From Octadecabacter antarcticus 307 (GTDB lineage Bacteria > Pseudomonadota > Alphaproteobacteria > Rhodobacterales > Rhodobacteraceae), in assembly GCF_000155675.2 (NCBI RefSeq), contig NC_020911.1, forward strand, positions 4,020,501 through 4,084,500: a stretch of 64,000 bases of DNA. The letters run 5' to 3'. Position 1 is the stretch's first letter; each line of letters starts with the position of its first letter. Both the position numbers and the translations under genes were made by a program. Positions 35,829 through 45,726 of this stretch are shown in pieces. The notes beneath the pieces are model-generated. The model searched no databases, was not told where the DNA came from, and saw only the letters and a program-made list of their open reading frames with translations.

Positions 35829-36200
35829 TTAAAGAGCGATGCGCACTATAGCGAAAACACCAGCCGCAGCGGCGCCGTAGCTAAGGCAGATAGAGCCGAT
35901 GATCAGCGCCTTGCGGGCGAAACCTTGTACGTAGTCCTCAATCAGGGTTTGCACACCACCTTTGAAATGTAGGAAGCCGACAAGCAGCGTCAGAATGCCG
36001 ACAATCGACGGAAATGGCCGCGCGTAATAGGCGCTCGCGTCCGCGTAGGACATGCCAAGTGCCGCGCCGTAGGTGAACACGAACAGCGGAATCAAACCTG
36101 TCAGCGCCACAGACGACACAATCATCTGCCAATGGTGTTCTGTGCCAGACTTTGCGGACCCCATGCCAACAGCGCGTTTACGATCAGTCAAAAATGCCAT
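35829..36200 (-). CDS. sdhD: succinate dehydrogenase membrane anchor SdhD
   Basis: A 123-residue protein with three membrane helices (MIVSSVALTGLIPLFVFTYG, IVGILTLLVGFLHFKGGVQT, ALIIGSICLSYGAAAAGVFA). The heme-ligand region is HFKGGVQTLIEDYV. It anchors SdhAB and forms the quinone site with SdhC. Confidence 0.93.
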   Translation of the reverse strand: MAFLTDRKRAVGMGSAKSGTEHHWQMIVSSVALTGLIPLFVFTYGAALGMSYADASAYYARPFPSIVGILTLLVGFLHFKGGVQTLIEDYVQGFARKALIIGSICLSYGAAAAGVFAIVRIAL

Positions 36201-36212
36201 GATGCCAGCCCC

Positions 36213-36596
36213 CTACAGTACGATGACGGTGAAAATGGTCAGCAGAACCGACACAAGAATGATGAGCTGGCCCGCACGCTCCGACGATTGCACGTCCAGC
36301 ATATGACCACTGTCCCAGATCAGATGCCGTACGCCAGCGAGCGAGTGATACCAAAGGGCTGCGACTGAACCGAACATGATAAGGTCGCCAAACCAACTGG
36401 TCATAAACCCGTTGGCGCGCGCGTATGCCTCTGGTCCGGATGCAAGTGCTGCGAACCACCACACGATCAACAGCGCACCAACGATCAACGCATTGCCCGT
36501 AAGCCGCGTAAAGATCGACGTCATAGACGTCCATTGCGGTCGATAGATCGTCAAATGTGGAGACAGCGGTCGTTTATCCCGGTTCACGTCGGCCAT
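36213..36596 (-). CDS. sdhC: succinate dehydrogenase cytochrome b556 subunit SdhC
   Basis: A 127-residue three-helix membrane protein. The signature RPLSPHLTIYRPQ (9-21) and the heme-binding WYHSLAGVRHLIWDSGH are both present. It is the first gene of the operon; about 140 bases upstream lie two GTGATCAC operators. Confidence 0.95.
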   Translation of the reverse strand: MADVNRDKRPLSPHLTIYRPQWTSMTSIFTRLTGNALIVGALLIVWWFAALASGPEAYARANGFMTSWFGDLIMFGSVAALWYHSLAGVRHLIWDSGHMLDVQSSERAGQLIILVSVLLTIFTVIVL

Positions 36597-36736
36597 GTGT
36601 GGTCCTCAATTTGGTTACCCCGCGCCAGTATGCAACGGTATATATTGGACCCTTCTTAAAGGATTATGCGCCAGTGTCACGAAGCGGTCGCGCTAACAGG
36701 TGCGGAATCTTGTCGCGCTTTGGCGATTTCTTCAAT

Positions 36737-36771
36737 TTGTGATCACAGTTTTGCGGCCAGTGATCACAAAT
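36737..36771. promoter_or_regulatory. paired GTGATCAC operators upstream of sdhC
   Basis: TTGTGATCACA at 36737-36747 and AGTGATCACAAAT at 36759-36771. The GTGATCAC centres are 21 bp apart (two helical turns). The same pair with the same spacing lies before sucC, and a single copy precedes the GntR gene at 54266. This points to a common transcription factor. Confidence 0.7.
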
Positions 36772-36781
36772 AAACTTTATC

Positions 36782-37241
36782 TTAGGGCAATTCCCAAGCA
36801 CGCCCCTCAGAAATCACCCCCATAGAAATTGGAATCGTCAGTTCACGGTAAAGTTTGCGGATGATCTGTTCAGGTCATTCATCCACGATTGCAAAACACG
36901 AAGCAGTCAGTGCCTCTCCGATTGCAGTTGAAAAATCGCGCCACAGGCAGGGCACGGTCGCGACCTCAAATGCAAAAGCATGCACGTCGTCGGGGTTGGT
37001 AGTTTTCGCCTAATTGATGACGACAGTTTGACGCCCCCTTCCGGTCCGTTGCGTCGGCGCGATCCGCCAGTGCCGCTGCCACCCCGTCCATCTGGATGCG
37101 GTATTCACGACCGTCCACCGACCCCGACACGTCCACGGCCAACGTCAATGCGATGTCGCAGGCAAACGCAGCGGGGGATGACAGGATATCGTTGTTAACA
37201 AACGCCAGCAGGAAGCCGATCACAGAGGCATCAGCGCCCAA
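36782..37241 (-). pseudogene. DUF1194 (von Willebrand A) protein relic
   Basis: The start reads CDIALTLAVDVSGSVDGREY (MIDAS-type DxSxS) then IQMDGVAAALADRA; after a break the frame resumes as WRDFSTAIGEALTASCFAIV and ends TIPISMGVISEGRAWELP. Most of the middle is deleted. The remains fill the space between mch and the sdh promoter, and the 5' end overlaps the mch 3' end. Confidence 0.72.
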
Positions 37242-38257
37242 TAGTCCAAATCAAGCAACACATCGGGCAGGTATTTGCCATCCACGCCGCGCAATGCACC
37301 AACCGCGCCACCCTTTGTCGCCACCAGCCGCAAACGGATCGCGCCCACACCCGGCGCATCAGTTTTGGCAGTGTCCAAGACCTCAGACCACGCCCGCACT
37401 GTGTCGCCTGCAAAGCAGGGGTTGGCGTGCGCCCCTGCGTTGATCGCCACGACAAATTGCGCATTGGAAAGGCCATTGAACGTCAGCGCGCGCGCCAACG
37501 ACATCACGTGCCCACCATAGATCAGGCGTTGTCCGTCAGGCCGCGATGTCACATCAAAATGCACCTTGGCCGTGTTCTGCCACAGGCGCGTTGCCAGCAT
37601 ATGTTCCGCTTCGGTCAGGGTTACACCGTCAACGTGATCGATGATCTCACCGGTTTTGTAGTCGCCAAGGCGGTGCGGCTCCCCCGCCAGTGGGAAATCG
37701 TATTCCGTGAAATCCAACCCCCGCGGGATCACCAAGTCGGACGCAGCAACCACGCCTGCCAGTTCAGGAATCACCGTATCAGGTGCCGGTGCGTCCAGAT
37801 CACCCTTGCGCACCATCACCCAGCGCACGAACTGCATCACGACCGCGCCGTGTTGATTGGTGCCCGTGGTGCGCACATATAAAACGCCAGATTTGCCATT
37901 GGAATTCTGCTTCAATCCGATCACTTCGGAACTGGACCGGATTGTGTCACCCGGCCAAACAGACGCGAGCCAGCGGCATTCGGCGTAGCCCAAATTTGCA
38001 ACGGCGTTCAGCGAAATATCCGGCACAGATTTACCGAACACGATGTGGAACGCGATCATGTCGTCCAGCGGGCTTTCGGCCAAGCCGCAGTTTTGTGCGA
38101 AAGCGTCTGACGAATGCAGCGCATGCTGCGCCGGATACAACATATGATACAGTGCGCGTTCGCCCCCCTGCACTGTACGCGGAACGGCGTGTTGGATGAC
38201 CTCACCCAACCGGTAATCCTCAAAAAACCGACCCGAATTGGTTTTCGCCGCGCTCAT
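37220..38257 (-). CDS. mch: mesaconyl-CoA hydratase (MaoC-like)
   Basis: It hydrates mesaconyl-C1-CoA to beta-methylmalyl-CoA in the ethylmalonyl-CoA pathway. The 345 residues form two hotdog-type halves; the start FFEDYRLGEVIQHAVPRTVQ, the RTTGTNQHGAVVMQFVRWVMV segment and YGGHVMSLARALTFNGLSNA match the family. Its start overlaps the DUF1737 gene by four bases, and mcl2, the thioesterase gene of the same pathway, is close upstream. Confidence 0.93.
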   Translation of the reverse strand: MSAAKTNSGRFFEDYRLGEVIQHAVPRTVQGGERALYHMLYPAQHALHSSDAFAQNCGLAESPLDDMIAFHIVFGKSVPDISLNAVANLGYAECRWLASVWPGDTIRSSSEVIGLKQNSNGKSGVLYVRTTGTNQHGAVVMQFVRWVMVRKGDLDAPAPDTVIPELAGVVAASDLVIPRGLDFTEYDFPLAGEPHRLGDYKTGEIIDHVDGVTLTEAEHMLATRLWQNTAKVHFDVTSRPDGQRLIYGGHVMSLARALTFNGLSNAQFVVAINAGAHANPCFAGDTVRAWSEVLDTAKTDAPGVGAIRLRLVATKGGAVGALRGVDGKYLPDVLLDLDYWALMPL

Positions 38258-38460
38258 TGTTGCCCAAGCTTCATATCGCGCGAATAAGCTGTATCCACGT
38301 CCTTTGTGACAGCCTGCCCCGCCCGCATCACCCCGTTGGCATGGTCATAAGCATAGGTCGGATCGCCATAAAGCACCCAACCCTTGGACAGCGCCAGACT
38401 GACCTTGTGGCAAAACTCGGATGTGTCGTCTTCGGTCAATAGACGGTAAATCAGCGGCAT
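38254..38460 (-). CDS. DUF1737 small protein
   Basis: A 68-residue protein (MPLIYRLLTEDDTSEFCHKV, SKGWVLYGDPTYAYD) of the DUF1737 family. It overlaps mch by four bases (ATGA-type coupling), so it is made together with the hydratase. No known function. Confidence 0.85.
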   Translation of the reverse strand: MPLIYRLLTEDDTSEFCHKVSLALSKGWVLYGDPTYAYDHANGVMRAGQAVTKDVDTAYSRDMKLGQQ

Positions 38461-38463
38461 GTC

Positions 38464-39009
38464 TTATCCAAACGGGTTATAGCCGAGCCATATGTGAATG
38501 GCCGCGGCGATGCTGAAAACAACGAGCGTCGCCACAACAGCAATCACTTCAGATTTAATAGGTGGCGCATGATAGGCTCCGCGTGGGCCCGTCGCGCGGT
38601 TGATCAGAACCATTTTTGCCAGCGCCCAAATGCCAAGACCACCGAACAACACAAACGACGGTGTATCACCATTTACCAACAGATGCGCGACAGACCAGAC
38701 CACAACAGACGTCAATTGCGGATGTCTAATCCAACGTGTGATGCGGGTTGATTTACCGGATGCGGCGAACAGATAAAACGCAAATATCATCAACAGATTG
38801 TTGATCCCCGTTCCAGCCCCGTTACGGCCCCAAAACACCATGCCATCTGCGGCGCGATACCCTAGAACCATCAGCACAATCGCAACGGCGGATGCGATCG
38901 CAACAATCGTGTTGCCTTTGTCGCCAAACGTGGCGCGGTGATCGGGGGCGACGCGTTTCCAGGCATGGGCGCCAACCCAAAGGTTCAGACCAAAGATAAG
39001 AACGATCAT
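38464..39009 (-). CDS. NnrU-family membrane protein
   Basis: A 181-residue protein with about five hydrophobic segments and the NnrU-type motif STRITRWIRHPQLTSVVVWSVAHLL, conserved His-Pro and His. NnrU was first linked to nitric oxide reduction, yet no denitrification genes are near. Its start overlaps the mcl2 stop by four bases. Confidence 0.82.
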   Translation of the reverse strand: MIVLIFGLNLWVGAHAWKRVAPDHRATFGDKGNTIVAIASAVAIVLMVLGYRAADGMVFWGRNGAGTGINNLLMIFAFYLFAASGKSTRITRWIRHPQLTSVVVWSVAHLLVNGDTPSFVLFGGLGIWALAKMVLINRATGPRGAYHAPPIKSEVIAVVATLVVFSIAAAIHIWLGYNPFG

Positions 39010-39842
39010 GAGGTTTCCAGTTTATTAATTGCGTCCGCTTTGGCCAACGTCGCGCGGGCAGTGACGATATGCAAGTTTTCAACGATCTTGCCGTCAACAA
39101 CAGCGACCCCCTGCCCGCCCGCCTCAGCCTCGGCAAAGGCAGCAATCTGGCGCGTCGCCAGTTCAATTTCGCCCTGCGACGGCGCGAACGCGGCGTTCGC
39201 TGTCGCAATCTGTGCGGGATGGATCAGGCTTTTACCATCAAATCCGAAATCACGTCCCTGTTCACATTCAATTTTGAACCCGTCTTCATCCTTGAACGCA
39301 TTATATACGCCATCAATGGCCACAATCCCATGCGCGCGCGCCGCCAACAAACACATCTGTAACGACGTCATCAACGCCGCGCGGGTTCGCGTGTTCAAAT
39401 CCTTCGCCAAATCATTGGTGCCCATCACAAACCCTGCAATCTTGGGATGTGCCGCGATCTCAGCAGCGTTCAAAATTCCCAGCGGCGTTTCCATCATCGC
39501 CCAGATCGGCTTGTCGGTCAGCCGCGCCAGCGCATCCACATCCGCCGCGTTGTTCACCTTCGGCAGCAGCACCGCATCACACGCCATCGCGGTCGCGGCC
39601 ATTGCATCATCCGCGCCCCAACCCGTGTCCAGACCGTTAATGCGCACAACGCGCAACCGATTGCCGTAGCCCCCCTTGCCCAACTCGTCGGCCAAAGTCG
39701 CCCTTGCCGCGACTTTTTCGTCCGGCGTGACTGCGTCCTCAAGGTCAAGCAGCAACACATCGACCGCCAGCCCCCGCGCTTTGTCCAGCGCACGCGGACG
39801 CGATCCGGGAATATATAGGGCAGATCGGTAGGGACGGGTCAT
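39006..39842 (-). CDS. mcl2: (3S)-malyl-CoA thioesterase (CitE-like)
   Basis: A 278-residue CitE/HpcH-fold enzyme. Seen are RSALYIPGSRPRALDKARGL, LLDLEDAVTPDEK (metal-site Glu/Asp), IWAMMETPLGILNAAEIAAH and FDGKSLIHPAQI. It is nearer in length and sequence to the thioesterase Mcl2 of Rhodobacter sphaeroides than to the longer lyase Mcl1. Together with mch it handles malyl-CoA thioesters of acetyl-CoA assimilation. The start MTRPYRSALY is chosen by homology. Confidence 0.87.
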   Translation of the reverse strand: MTRPYRSALYIPGSRPRALDKARGLAVDVLLLDLEDAVTPDEKVAARATLADELGKGGYGNRLRVVRINGLDTGWGADDAMAATAMACDAVLLPKVNNAADVDALARLTDKPIWAMMETPLGILNAAEIAAHPKIAGFVMGTNDLAKDLNTRTRAALMTSLQMCLLAARAHGIVAIDGVYNAFKDEDGFKIECEQGRDFGFDGKSLIHPAQIATANAAFAPSQGEIELATRQIAAFAEAEAGGQGVAVVDGKIVENLHIVTARATLAKADAINKLETS

Positions 39843-39856
39843 GGCAGTGTCCTTGT

Positions 39857-39869
39857 AATAATATTGCGC
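39857..39869 (-). promoter_or_regulatory. AATAATATTGCGC motif upstream of mcl2
   Basis: The same 13 bases as upstream of ecm, here in inverted orientation relative to the gene and 15 bases before its ATG. Confidence 0.45.
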
Positions 39870-40038
39870 GGAAAGGGCCAGATTACTTTCGATCTTGCAA
39901 GCCGAAAATGCCGCGACGCAGCGCAACAGTCACCGTGCAAGGGCGTTAACCATTTCTCAAAGGTTAACAGCGCAAACTTGATAACAGAATTTCACCATAA
40001 TTTCCCGGATCTATCCGGCCCACGTTTAGGAGAGACCA

Positions 40039-40338
40039 TTGGCCTTTAAAATGCTGACATGTGCTGTCGTTCTGTTTGCCTCAACCGCCTCAGCCCAGTC
40101 GCACAATTGCGCGGATCATGCGATGGTCGTTGATCGGCTGGCGTCCGGTTACGGTGAAACACGCCAGTCCATTGGCATCGGCGCGGACAACACCGTGGTC
40201 GAAGTCTTTGCGTCGCTGGAAACAGGAACATGGACAATCGCAGTCACGCAGGCCGGTGGGCCGACCTGCCTTGTCGCCAGCGGGGCTGCGTTTCAGGTTC
40301 TCGCAGAACCCCTGCCCAACACCGATAGCGGCGCTTAA
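40039..40338 (+). CDS. small periplasmic protein
   Basis: A 99-residue protein with a signal peptide (MAFKMLTCAVVLFASTASAQ) and a compact domain holding two cysteines (HNCADHAMVV, GGPTCLVASG) and a WTIAVTQ strand. An AGGAGAG sits correctly before a TTG at 40039, whereas the later ATG at 40051 would be too far away, so TTG is the likelier start. No function known; small proteins of this look recur in roseobacters. Confidence 0.7.
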   Translation: MAFKMLTCAVVLFASTASAQSHNCADHAMVVDRLASGYGETRQSIGIGADNTVVEVFASLETGTWTIAVTQAGGPTCLVASGAAFQVLAEPLPNTDSGA

Positions 40339-41096
40339 CCCAACACCCCATCCCAGATCAATTTACATGAAATCGCCAATAGCGCCCATGTGACGATGCC
40401 AAAGAAAACCTTGTCAGGCAGCACGCGTATCAGACGGTAGCCGACGTAAACGCCAATCACCGCAGGGGCCAATAACATCGCTGCAACGCGCAAGTTTTGT
40501 GGATCGAATTGCCCCAAAAAGTAATAGGGCACGACCTTCGTGAGGTTCATCATCGCAAAAACGATTGTCGTCGTGCCTGCAAAAGCCAATTTGGTCAGGC
40601 CCATCGGCATGGTCCAGATTTGCCAGGGCGGGGCCCCTGCATGGCTTACAAAACTGGTAAAACCCGCAATTGTTGTCCAAAAAACGCCGCGCGCCCATGT
40701 CGGCGCGCGCGGCGCCGCGTCTGCCCTGTGACGCAGTAAAAAATTCAGCGCAAACAAAGCCCCAATCACACCAATCAGCACCCGCACCAGATTTTCGGAC
40801 ACAATTTCGGCTGTCGCCCAGCCAATCGAGCAACCGAAAATCGTTCCCACAGCTGCGATTTTCAGCAGGTCACGGCGAAACTGATGGCGGTAGGCCCAGA
40901 CCCCGAAAATATCCGAAAACAAGAATACTGGCAGCAACAGCCCTGCCGCCGTTACAGGTGAAATAACCAGTGAAAGAACAGGCACTGCCAACATCGAAAA
41001 TGCCGGCAATCCGCCTTTGGAAAGGCCGGTGCAAACCGCTGCGACCACGGCCAACGACCAAAAGAGTGTTCCATCCACGACGTGGCCTTTCTGCAA
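40335..41096 (-). CDS. TauE/SafE-family membrane protein
   Basis: A 253-residue multi-pass protein (LAVVAAVCTGLSKGGLPAFS, LLLPVFLFSDIFGVWAYRHQ, GFTSFVSHAGAPPWQIWTMP) of the TauE/SafE anion exporter family, distinct from the one at 18060. It is convergent with the small periplasmic gene, overlapping its last four bases. Confidence 0.88.
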   Translation of the reverse strand: MQKGHVVDGTLFWSLAVVAAVCTGLSKGGLPAFSMLAVPVLSLVISPVTAAGLLLPVFLFSDIFGVWAYRHQFRRDLLKIAAVGTIFGCSIGWATAEIVSENLVRVLIGVIGALFALNFLLRHRADAAPRAPTWARGVFWTTIAGFTSFVSHAGAPPWQIWTMPMGLTKLAFAGTTTIVFAMMNLTKVVPYYFLGQFDPQNLRVAAMLLAPAVIGVYVGYRLIRVLPDKVFFGIVTWALLAISCKLIWDGVLG

Positions 41097-41275
41097 AGGT
41101 AAAAATTGGGGGAATCACATGCCGGACACGATCCGTGCCGCCAATCCGACTTCATTTTGGGCCAACGTTAACGCAAACATTTACCTACAAACAATGCCCT
41201 GAGACGATCAAAGTCGCGCCGCAGCGCAGCACGCTTGCACGGGCGGGCCCAAAGGATTAGGCAAGCCCCAATTAA

Positions 41276-42277
<1,002 letters not shown>

Positions 42278-42303
42278 ACACAACAAAGTGCTAAAGAAAT
42301 TCA

Positions 42304-42331
42304 AAGGCGTCCCGTTTGGGGCGCCTTTTTT
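42304..42331 (+). terminator. rho-independent terminator after mdh
   Basis: AAGGCGTCCC, loop GTTT, GGGGCGCC, then six Ts. It separates mdh from the sucC transcription unit. Confidence 0.85.
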
Positions 42332-42439
42332 GCGAAAGCTCGCCAAACTATAAACGGTTTCCACATCGCGACTGGCAACAGGCCCAGCGTGCCCCAGTTT
42401 AAGGTGGCATAAACCATTTTGGCGTTAACCGATTCTACA

Positions 42440-42474
42440 TTTGTGATCACACAATTTATTACTGTGATCACAAA
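42440..42474. promoter_or_regulatory. paired GTGATCAC operators upstream of sucC
   Basis: TTTGTGATCACA and TGTGATCACAAAT with centres 21 bp apart, about 100 bases before the sucC start. The pair as a whole is also an inverted repeat. Architecture is identical to that before sdhC. Confidence 0.7.
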
Positions 42475-42571
42475 TGTCGCTTTTCGGCCTATTTGCCGAA
42501 AAAGCCATTCGTCACGCACGTTTAACAGGTCTATAGCGATATCAACGCTTATCAGACCGAAGGACGGATTT

Positions 42572-43765
42572 ATGAATATCCACGAATATCAGGCCAAGGC
42601 GCTTCTTGCATCTTACGGGGCACCTGTCAGCGATGGCCGCGCTGTCCTCAAGGCAGAAGACGCCAAAACCGCCGCGAGCGAATTGGACGGGCCACTTTGG
42701 GTCGTCAAGGCCCAGATCCACGCAGGTGGTCGCGGCAAGGGTCATTTCAAAGAAGCCGGCGCTGGCGAAGCTGGCGGCGTGCGTCTGACCAAATCGGTTG
42801 GCGAAGCCGCTGACGAAGCCAAAAAGATGTTGGGCCGCACCTTGGTCACCCATCAAACGGGTCCGGCTGGCAAGCAGGTCAACCGCGTCTACATCGAAGA
42901 CGGCGCTGATATCGAGTCCGAATTCTACCTTGCACTATTGGTGGATCGCCAGACATCCCGCATCGGCTTCGTTGTATCGACCGAAGGCGGCATGGACATC
43001 GAAGAAGTCGCAGCCAACACCCCAGAAAAGATCATCAACTTTACCGTCGATCCTGCGACTGGTTATCAGGCGTTTCACGGCCGCCGCGTCGCCTTCACGC
43101 TCGGCCTCAAGGGTCAGCAGGTCAAACAATGCGTTAACCTGATGGGGCTGCTGTACAAAGCATTCGTCGAAAAAGACATGGAGATGCTTGAGATCAATCC
43201 GCTGATCGTCACCAATGCAGGTGATCTTAAAGTTCTTGACGCGAAAGTGTCATTTGACGGCAACGCGATCTACCGCCACCCCGACATCGCCAGCTTGCGC
43301 GATGAAACCGAAGAAGACCCCAAAGAACTCGCCGCCTCAAAATTCGATCTAAACTACATCGCGCTTGACGGCGAAATTGGTTGCATGGTCAACGGCGCGG
43401 GCCTTGCGATGGCGACGATGGACATCATCAAATTGTATGGTGCAGAACCCGCAAACTTTTTAGACGTGGGCGGCGGCGCAACCAAAGAAAAGGTCACTGA
43501 AGCCTTCAAAATCATCACCTCCGACCCACAGGTCAAAGGCATTCTGGTCAACATCTTCGGCGGTATCATGCGCTGTGACGTCATCGCCGAAGGCGTGGTC
43601 TCTGCCGTCAAAGAAGTCGGCCTGAAGGTTCCACTGGTTGTGCGGCTTGAGGGCACGAACGTGGATGAGGGCAAAGCCATCATCAACAACTCCGGTTTGG
43701 ACGTGATCGCAGCGGATGATTTGAAAGATGGTGCTGAAAAGATTGTTAAGGCTGTGAAAGGATAA
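42572..43765 (+). CDS. sucC: succinyl-CoA synthetase beta subunit
   Basis: A 397-residue ATP-grasp subunit that, with SucD, makes ATP or GTP from succinyl-CoA. The start [37 protein letters not shown] (nucleotide-binding region), LEINPLIVT and the C-terminal [14 protein letters not shown] are typical. The long upstream extension in the same frame is not coding and contains the operator pair. Confidence 0.97.
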   Translation: MNIHEYQAKALLASYGAPVSDGRAVLKAEDAKTAASELDGPLWVVKAQIHAGGRGKGHFKEAGAGEAGGVRLTKSVGEAADEAKKMLGRTLVTHQTGPAGKQVNRVYIEDGADIESEFYLALLVDRQTSRIGFVVSTEGGMDIEEVAANTPEKIINFTVDPATGYQAFHGRRVAFTLGLKGQQVKQCVNLMGLLYKAFVEKDMEMLEINPLIVTNAGDLKVLDAKVSFDGNAIYRHPDIASLRDETEEDPKELAASKFDLNYIALDGEIGCMVNGAGLAMATMDIIKLYGAEPANFLDVGGGATKEKVTEAFKIITSDPQVKGILVNIFGGIMRCDVIAEGVVSAVKEVGLKVPLVVRLEGTNVDEGKAIINNSGLDVIAADDLKDGAEKIVKAVKG

Positions 43766-43769
43766 AGCG

Positions 43770-44192
43770 TTGTCACTGCTTCTAAAAGTAATGGCCACCG
43801 CTTTAACAGACGATGTTGCCACTGTGCCCAAGATGAAGTCTGCGACTTTATCGGACGGTGATGCTGGAACCACAGTATATGTCTGGCTTGGCGATGATCT
43901 GGAAAGCAAAAGCGCACTTTATGCCGTGGGCCAGCTTTCGGCATTCGAGTCACTAAAAGTGCCGCAGGTTCGTGACCCTTCAAAACAAAAAGACGCCTAT
44001 AGAATCGTTCTTGCTGGACTTACGACTAAGGTCTTTCATCCGCTTTCGACCGATGACTTAGGCCCTTATCGATATGTCGAAGATGCTGACGGCATTGAAA
44101 GCCTTGGCCGCATCCACCGAGATCGAAACGATAAAATCATTCGCCTTACAGGCGCCGAAGCAACCGTTCTCGCTGAACGATTCAATATCTAA
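43770..44192 (+). CDS. unrecognised protein between sucC and sucD
   Basis: A 140-residue frame starting at TTG (43770, with AAAGGATAAAG upstream) or ATG (43791). It is polar and lacks signal or membrane segments: [55 protein letters not shown]. It fills the usually tight gap between the two synthetase genes and ends 13 bases before the sucD ATG. I do not recognise a family. Confidence 0.6.
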   Translation: MSLLLKVMATALTDDVATVPKMKSATLSDGDAGTTVYVWLGDDLESKSALYAVGQLSAFESLKVPQVRDPSKQKDAYRIVLAGLTTKVFHPLSTDDLGPYRYVEDADGIESLGRIHRDRNDKIIRLTGAEATVLAERFNI

Positions 44193-44205
44193 GGAGCCAA
44201 ACACA

Positions 44206-45087
44206 ATGGCCATTCTCATCGACGAAAACACCAAAGTCATCTGTCAGGGCCTCACTGGCTCGCAGGGCACGTTCCATTCCGAACAGGCAATTGCATACGG
44301 CACCAAAATGGTCGGCGGCGTCACCCCCGGTAAGGGTGGTCAGACGCACCTCGACCTGCCGATTTTCAATTCCGTCCACGAGGCGATGCATGTAACTGGG
44401 GCCAACGCCTCCGTCATCTATGTGCCGCCGCCGTTCGCAGCCGATTCCATCCTCGAAGCGATCGACGCCGAGATGGAGCTGATCATCTGCATCACCGAAG
44501 GCATCCCCGTGCTCGATATGATGAAGGTCAAACGCGCGCTAGAAGGCTCCAAATCCCGCCTGATTGGGCCAAACTGCCCCGGTGTGATCACGCCCAATGC
44601 CTGCAAAATCGGCATCATGCCCGGCCACATCCACAAACGTGGATCAGTCGGTGTTGTGTCGCGTTCTGGCACGCTAACCTATGAGGCGGTCAAGCAGACC
44701 AGCGACAGCGGCCTTGGCCAATCAACAGCCGTCGGCATTGGCGGCGACCCGATCAAGGGCACCGAACATATCGATATCCTCAACATGTTCCTCGACGACG
44801 ACGAGACACATTCGATGATTATGATCGGCGAAATTGGTGGTTCCGCAGAAGAAGAAGCCGCTGAATTCCTGACCGCGCAAAAGAAAAAAGGCCGCTGGAA
44901 ACCCACGGCTGGTTTCATCGCAGGCCGCACCGCCCCTCCGGGACGTCGCATGGGCCACGCTGGTGCCATCGTGGCAGGCGGCAAAGGCGACGCTGAAAGC
45001 AAGATCGAAGCGATGAAAAAAGCTGGTATTATTGTGGCCGATAGCCCCGCGACGCTGGGCGAGGCTGTATTGAAGGCGATTGGATAA
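44206..45087 (+). CDS. sucD: succinyl-CoA synthetase alpha subunit
   Basis: A 293-residue subunit carrying the phosphorylated histidine ([20 protein letters not shown]; the His in MGHAG) and the CoA-binding Rossmann part ([20 protein letters not shown]). AAGGAG precedes the ATG at 44206. An in-frame upstream ATG belongs to the overlap with the unknown gene. Confidence 0.97.
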   Translation: MAILIDENTKVICQGLTGSQGTFHSEQAIAYGTKMVGGVTPGKGGQTHLDLPIFNSVHEAMHVTGANASVIYVPPPFAADSILEAIDAEMELIICITEGIPVLDMMKVKRALEGSKSRLIGPNCPGVITPNACKIGIMPGHIHKRGSVGVVSRSGTLTYEAVKQTSDSGLGQSTAVGIGGDPIKGTEHIDILNMFLDDDETHSMIMIGEIGGSAEEEAAEFLTAQKKKGRWKPTAGFIAGRTAPPGRRMGHAGAIVAGGKGDAESKIEAMKKAGIIVADSPATLGEAVLKAIG

Positions 45088-45096
45088 GAACCCATC

Positions 45097-45119
45097 GGGC
45101 GGGTGCACTGCACCCGCCC
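45097..45119. promoter_or_regulatory. strong hairpin between sucD and the DUF805 gene
   Basis: A perfect 10-bp stem (GGGCGGGTGC with GCACCCGCCC), loop ACT, no T-run. It starts nine bases after the sucD stop. It may protect the sucCD message or limit read-through to sucA. Confidence 0.6.
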
Positions 45120-45138
45120 AAACTAGGACCGACTTTCA

Positions 45139-45726
45139 ATGAATCTAATTGAAGCTACAAAATACTGTTTCTTGAACGCTCTGAAGTTTTCAGGCCGCGG
45201 TGGTCGCCACGAGTATTGGAACTTCATACTATTCCTGTTCATCGCCTCTTGTATTCTGGTGGTCATTAACTCGGTTGTTTTTGGCCCCGCCGTAGAAACA
45301 GAGATGCGCATATCCATTGATAGCAATGGTCAGCGGACCGAAGGCATCGTCACAACACAAAGCTACAATGGCGGTATTTTGGGGACAGGATTTTTCGTTC
45401 TTACACTGCTCCCGTCAGTCAGTGCTGCAGTTCGTAGGCTGCACGATATAGACCGATCAGGGTTCTATCTACTGACGCCGTTTGCTGGCTTTGCAACCTT
45501 TGCAGTGATCGGAATGATTTTCTCACAACAGACCGCCATCGATCGCGCATTTTTGCCTGCCGGTGCAGATGATGTTTTCATTAGTATGCCATCGAGCATC
45601 CCAGCGTATCTACTCGGCGGCGCTATCGCATTAGGCGGGATCATAGTGACCTTAATCTGGCTCGCACGCGCTTCCCAAGCTAACGATAACCGTTTCGGCC
45701 CCAACCCCAATGAGGCATCCTCATGA
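45139..45726 (+). CDS. DUF805 membrane protein
   Basis: A 195-residue inner-membrane protein. The DUF805 hallmarks are visible: SGRGGRHEYWNFILFLF (20-36) and VRRLHDIDRSGFYLL (about 99-113), with four hydrophobic segments. Its stop overlaps the sucA ATG by four bases, so it is co-translated with the 2-oxoglutarate dehydrogenase. Function unknown. Confidence 0.88.
   Translation: MNLIEATKYCFLNALKFSGRGGRHEYWNFILFLFIASCILVVINSVVFGPAVETEMRISIDSNGQRTEGIVTTQSYNGGILGTGFFVLTLLPSVSAAVRRLHDIDRSGFYLLTPFAGFATFAVIGMIFSQQTAIDRAFLPAGADDVFISMPSSIPAYLLGGAIALGGIIVTLIWLARASQANDNRFGPNPNEASS

Noticed and set aside
44580..44600. GTGATCAC inside sucD as a further regulator site
   Set aside because: It is within conserved codons (GVITPN), single, and lacks the flanking TT/AA of the promoter sites.
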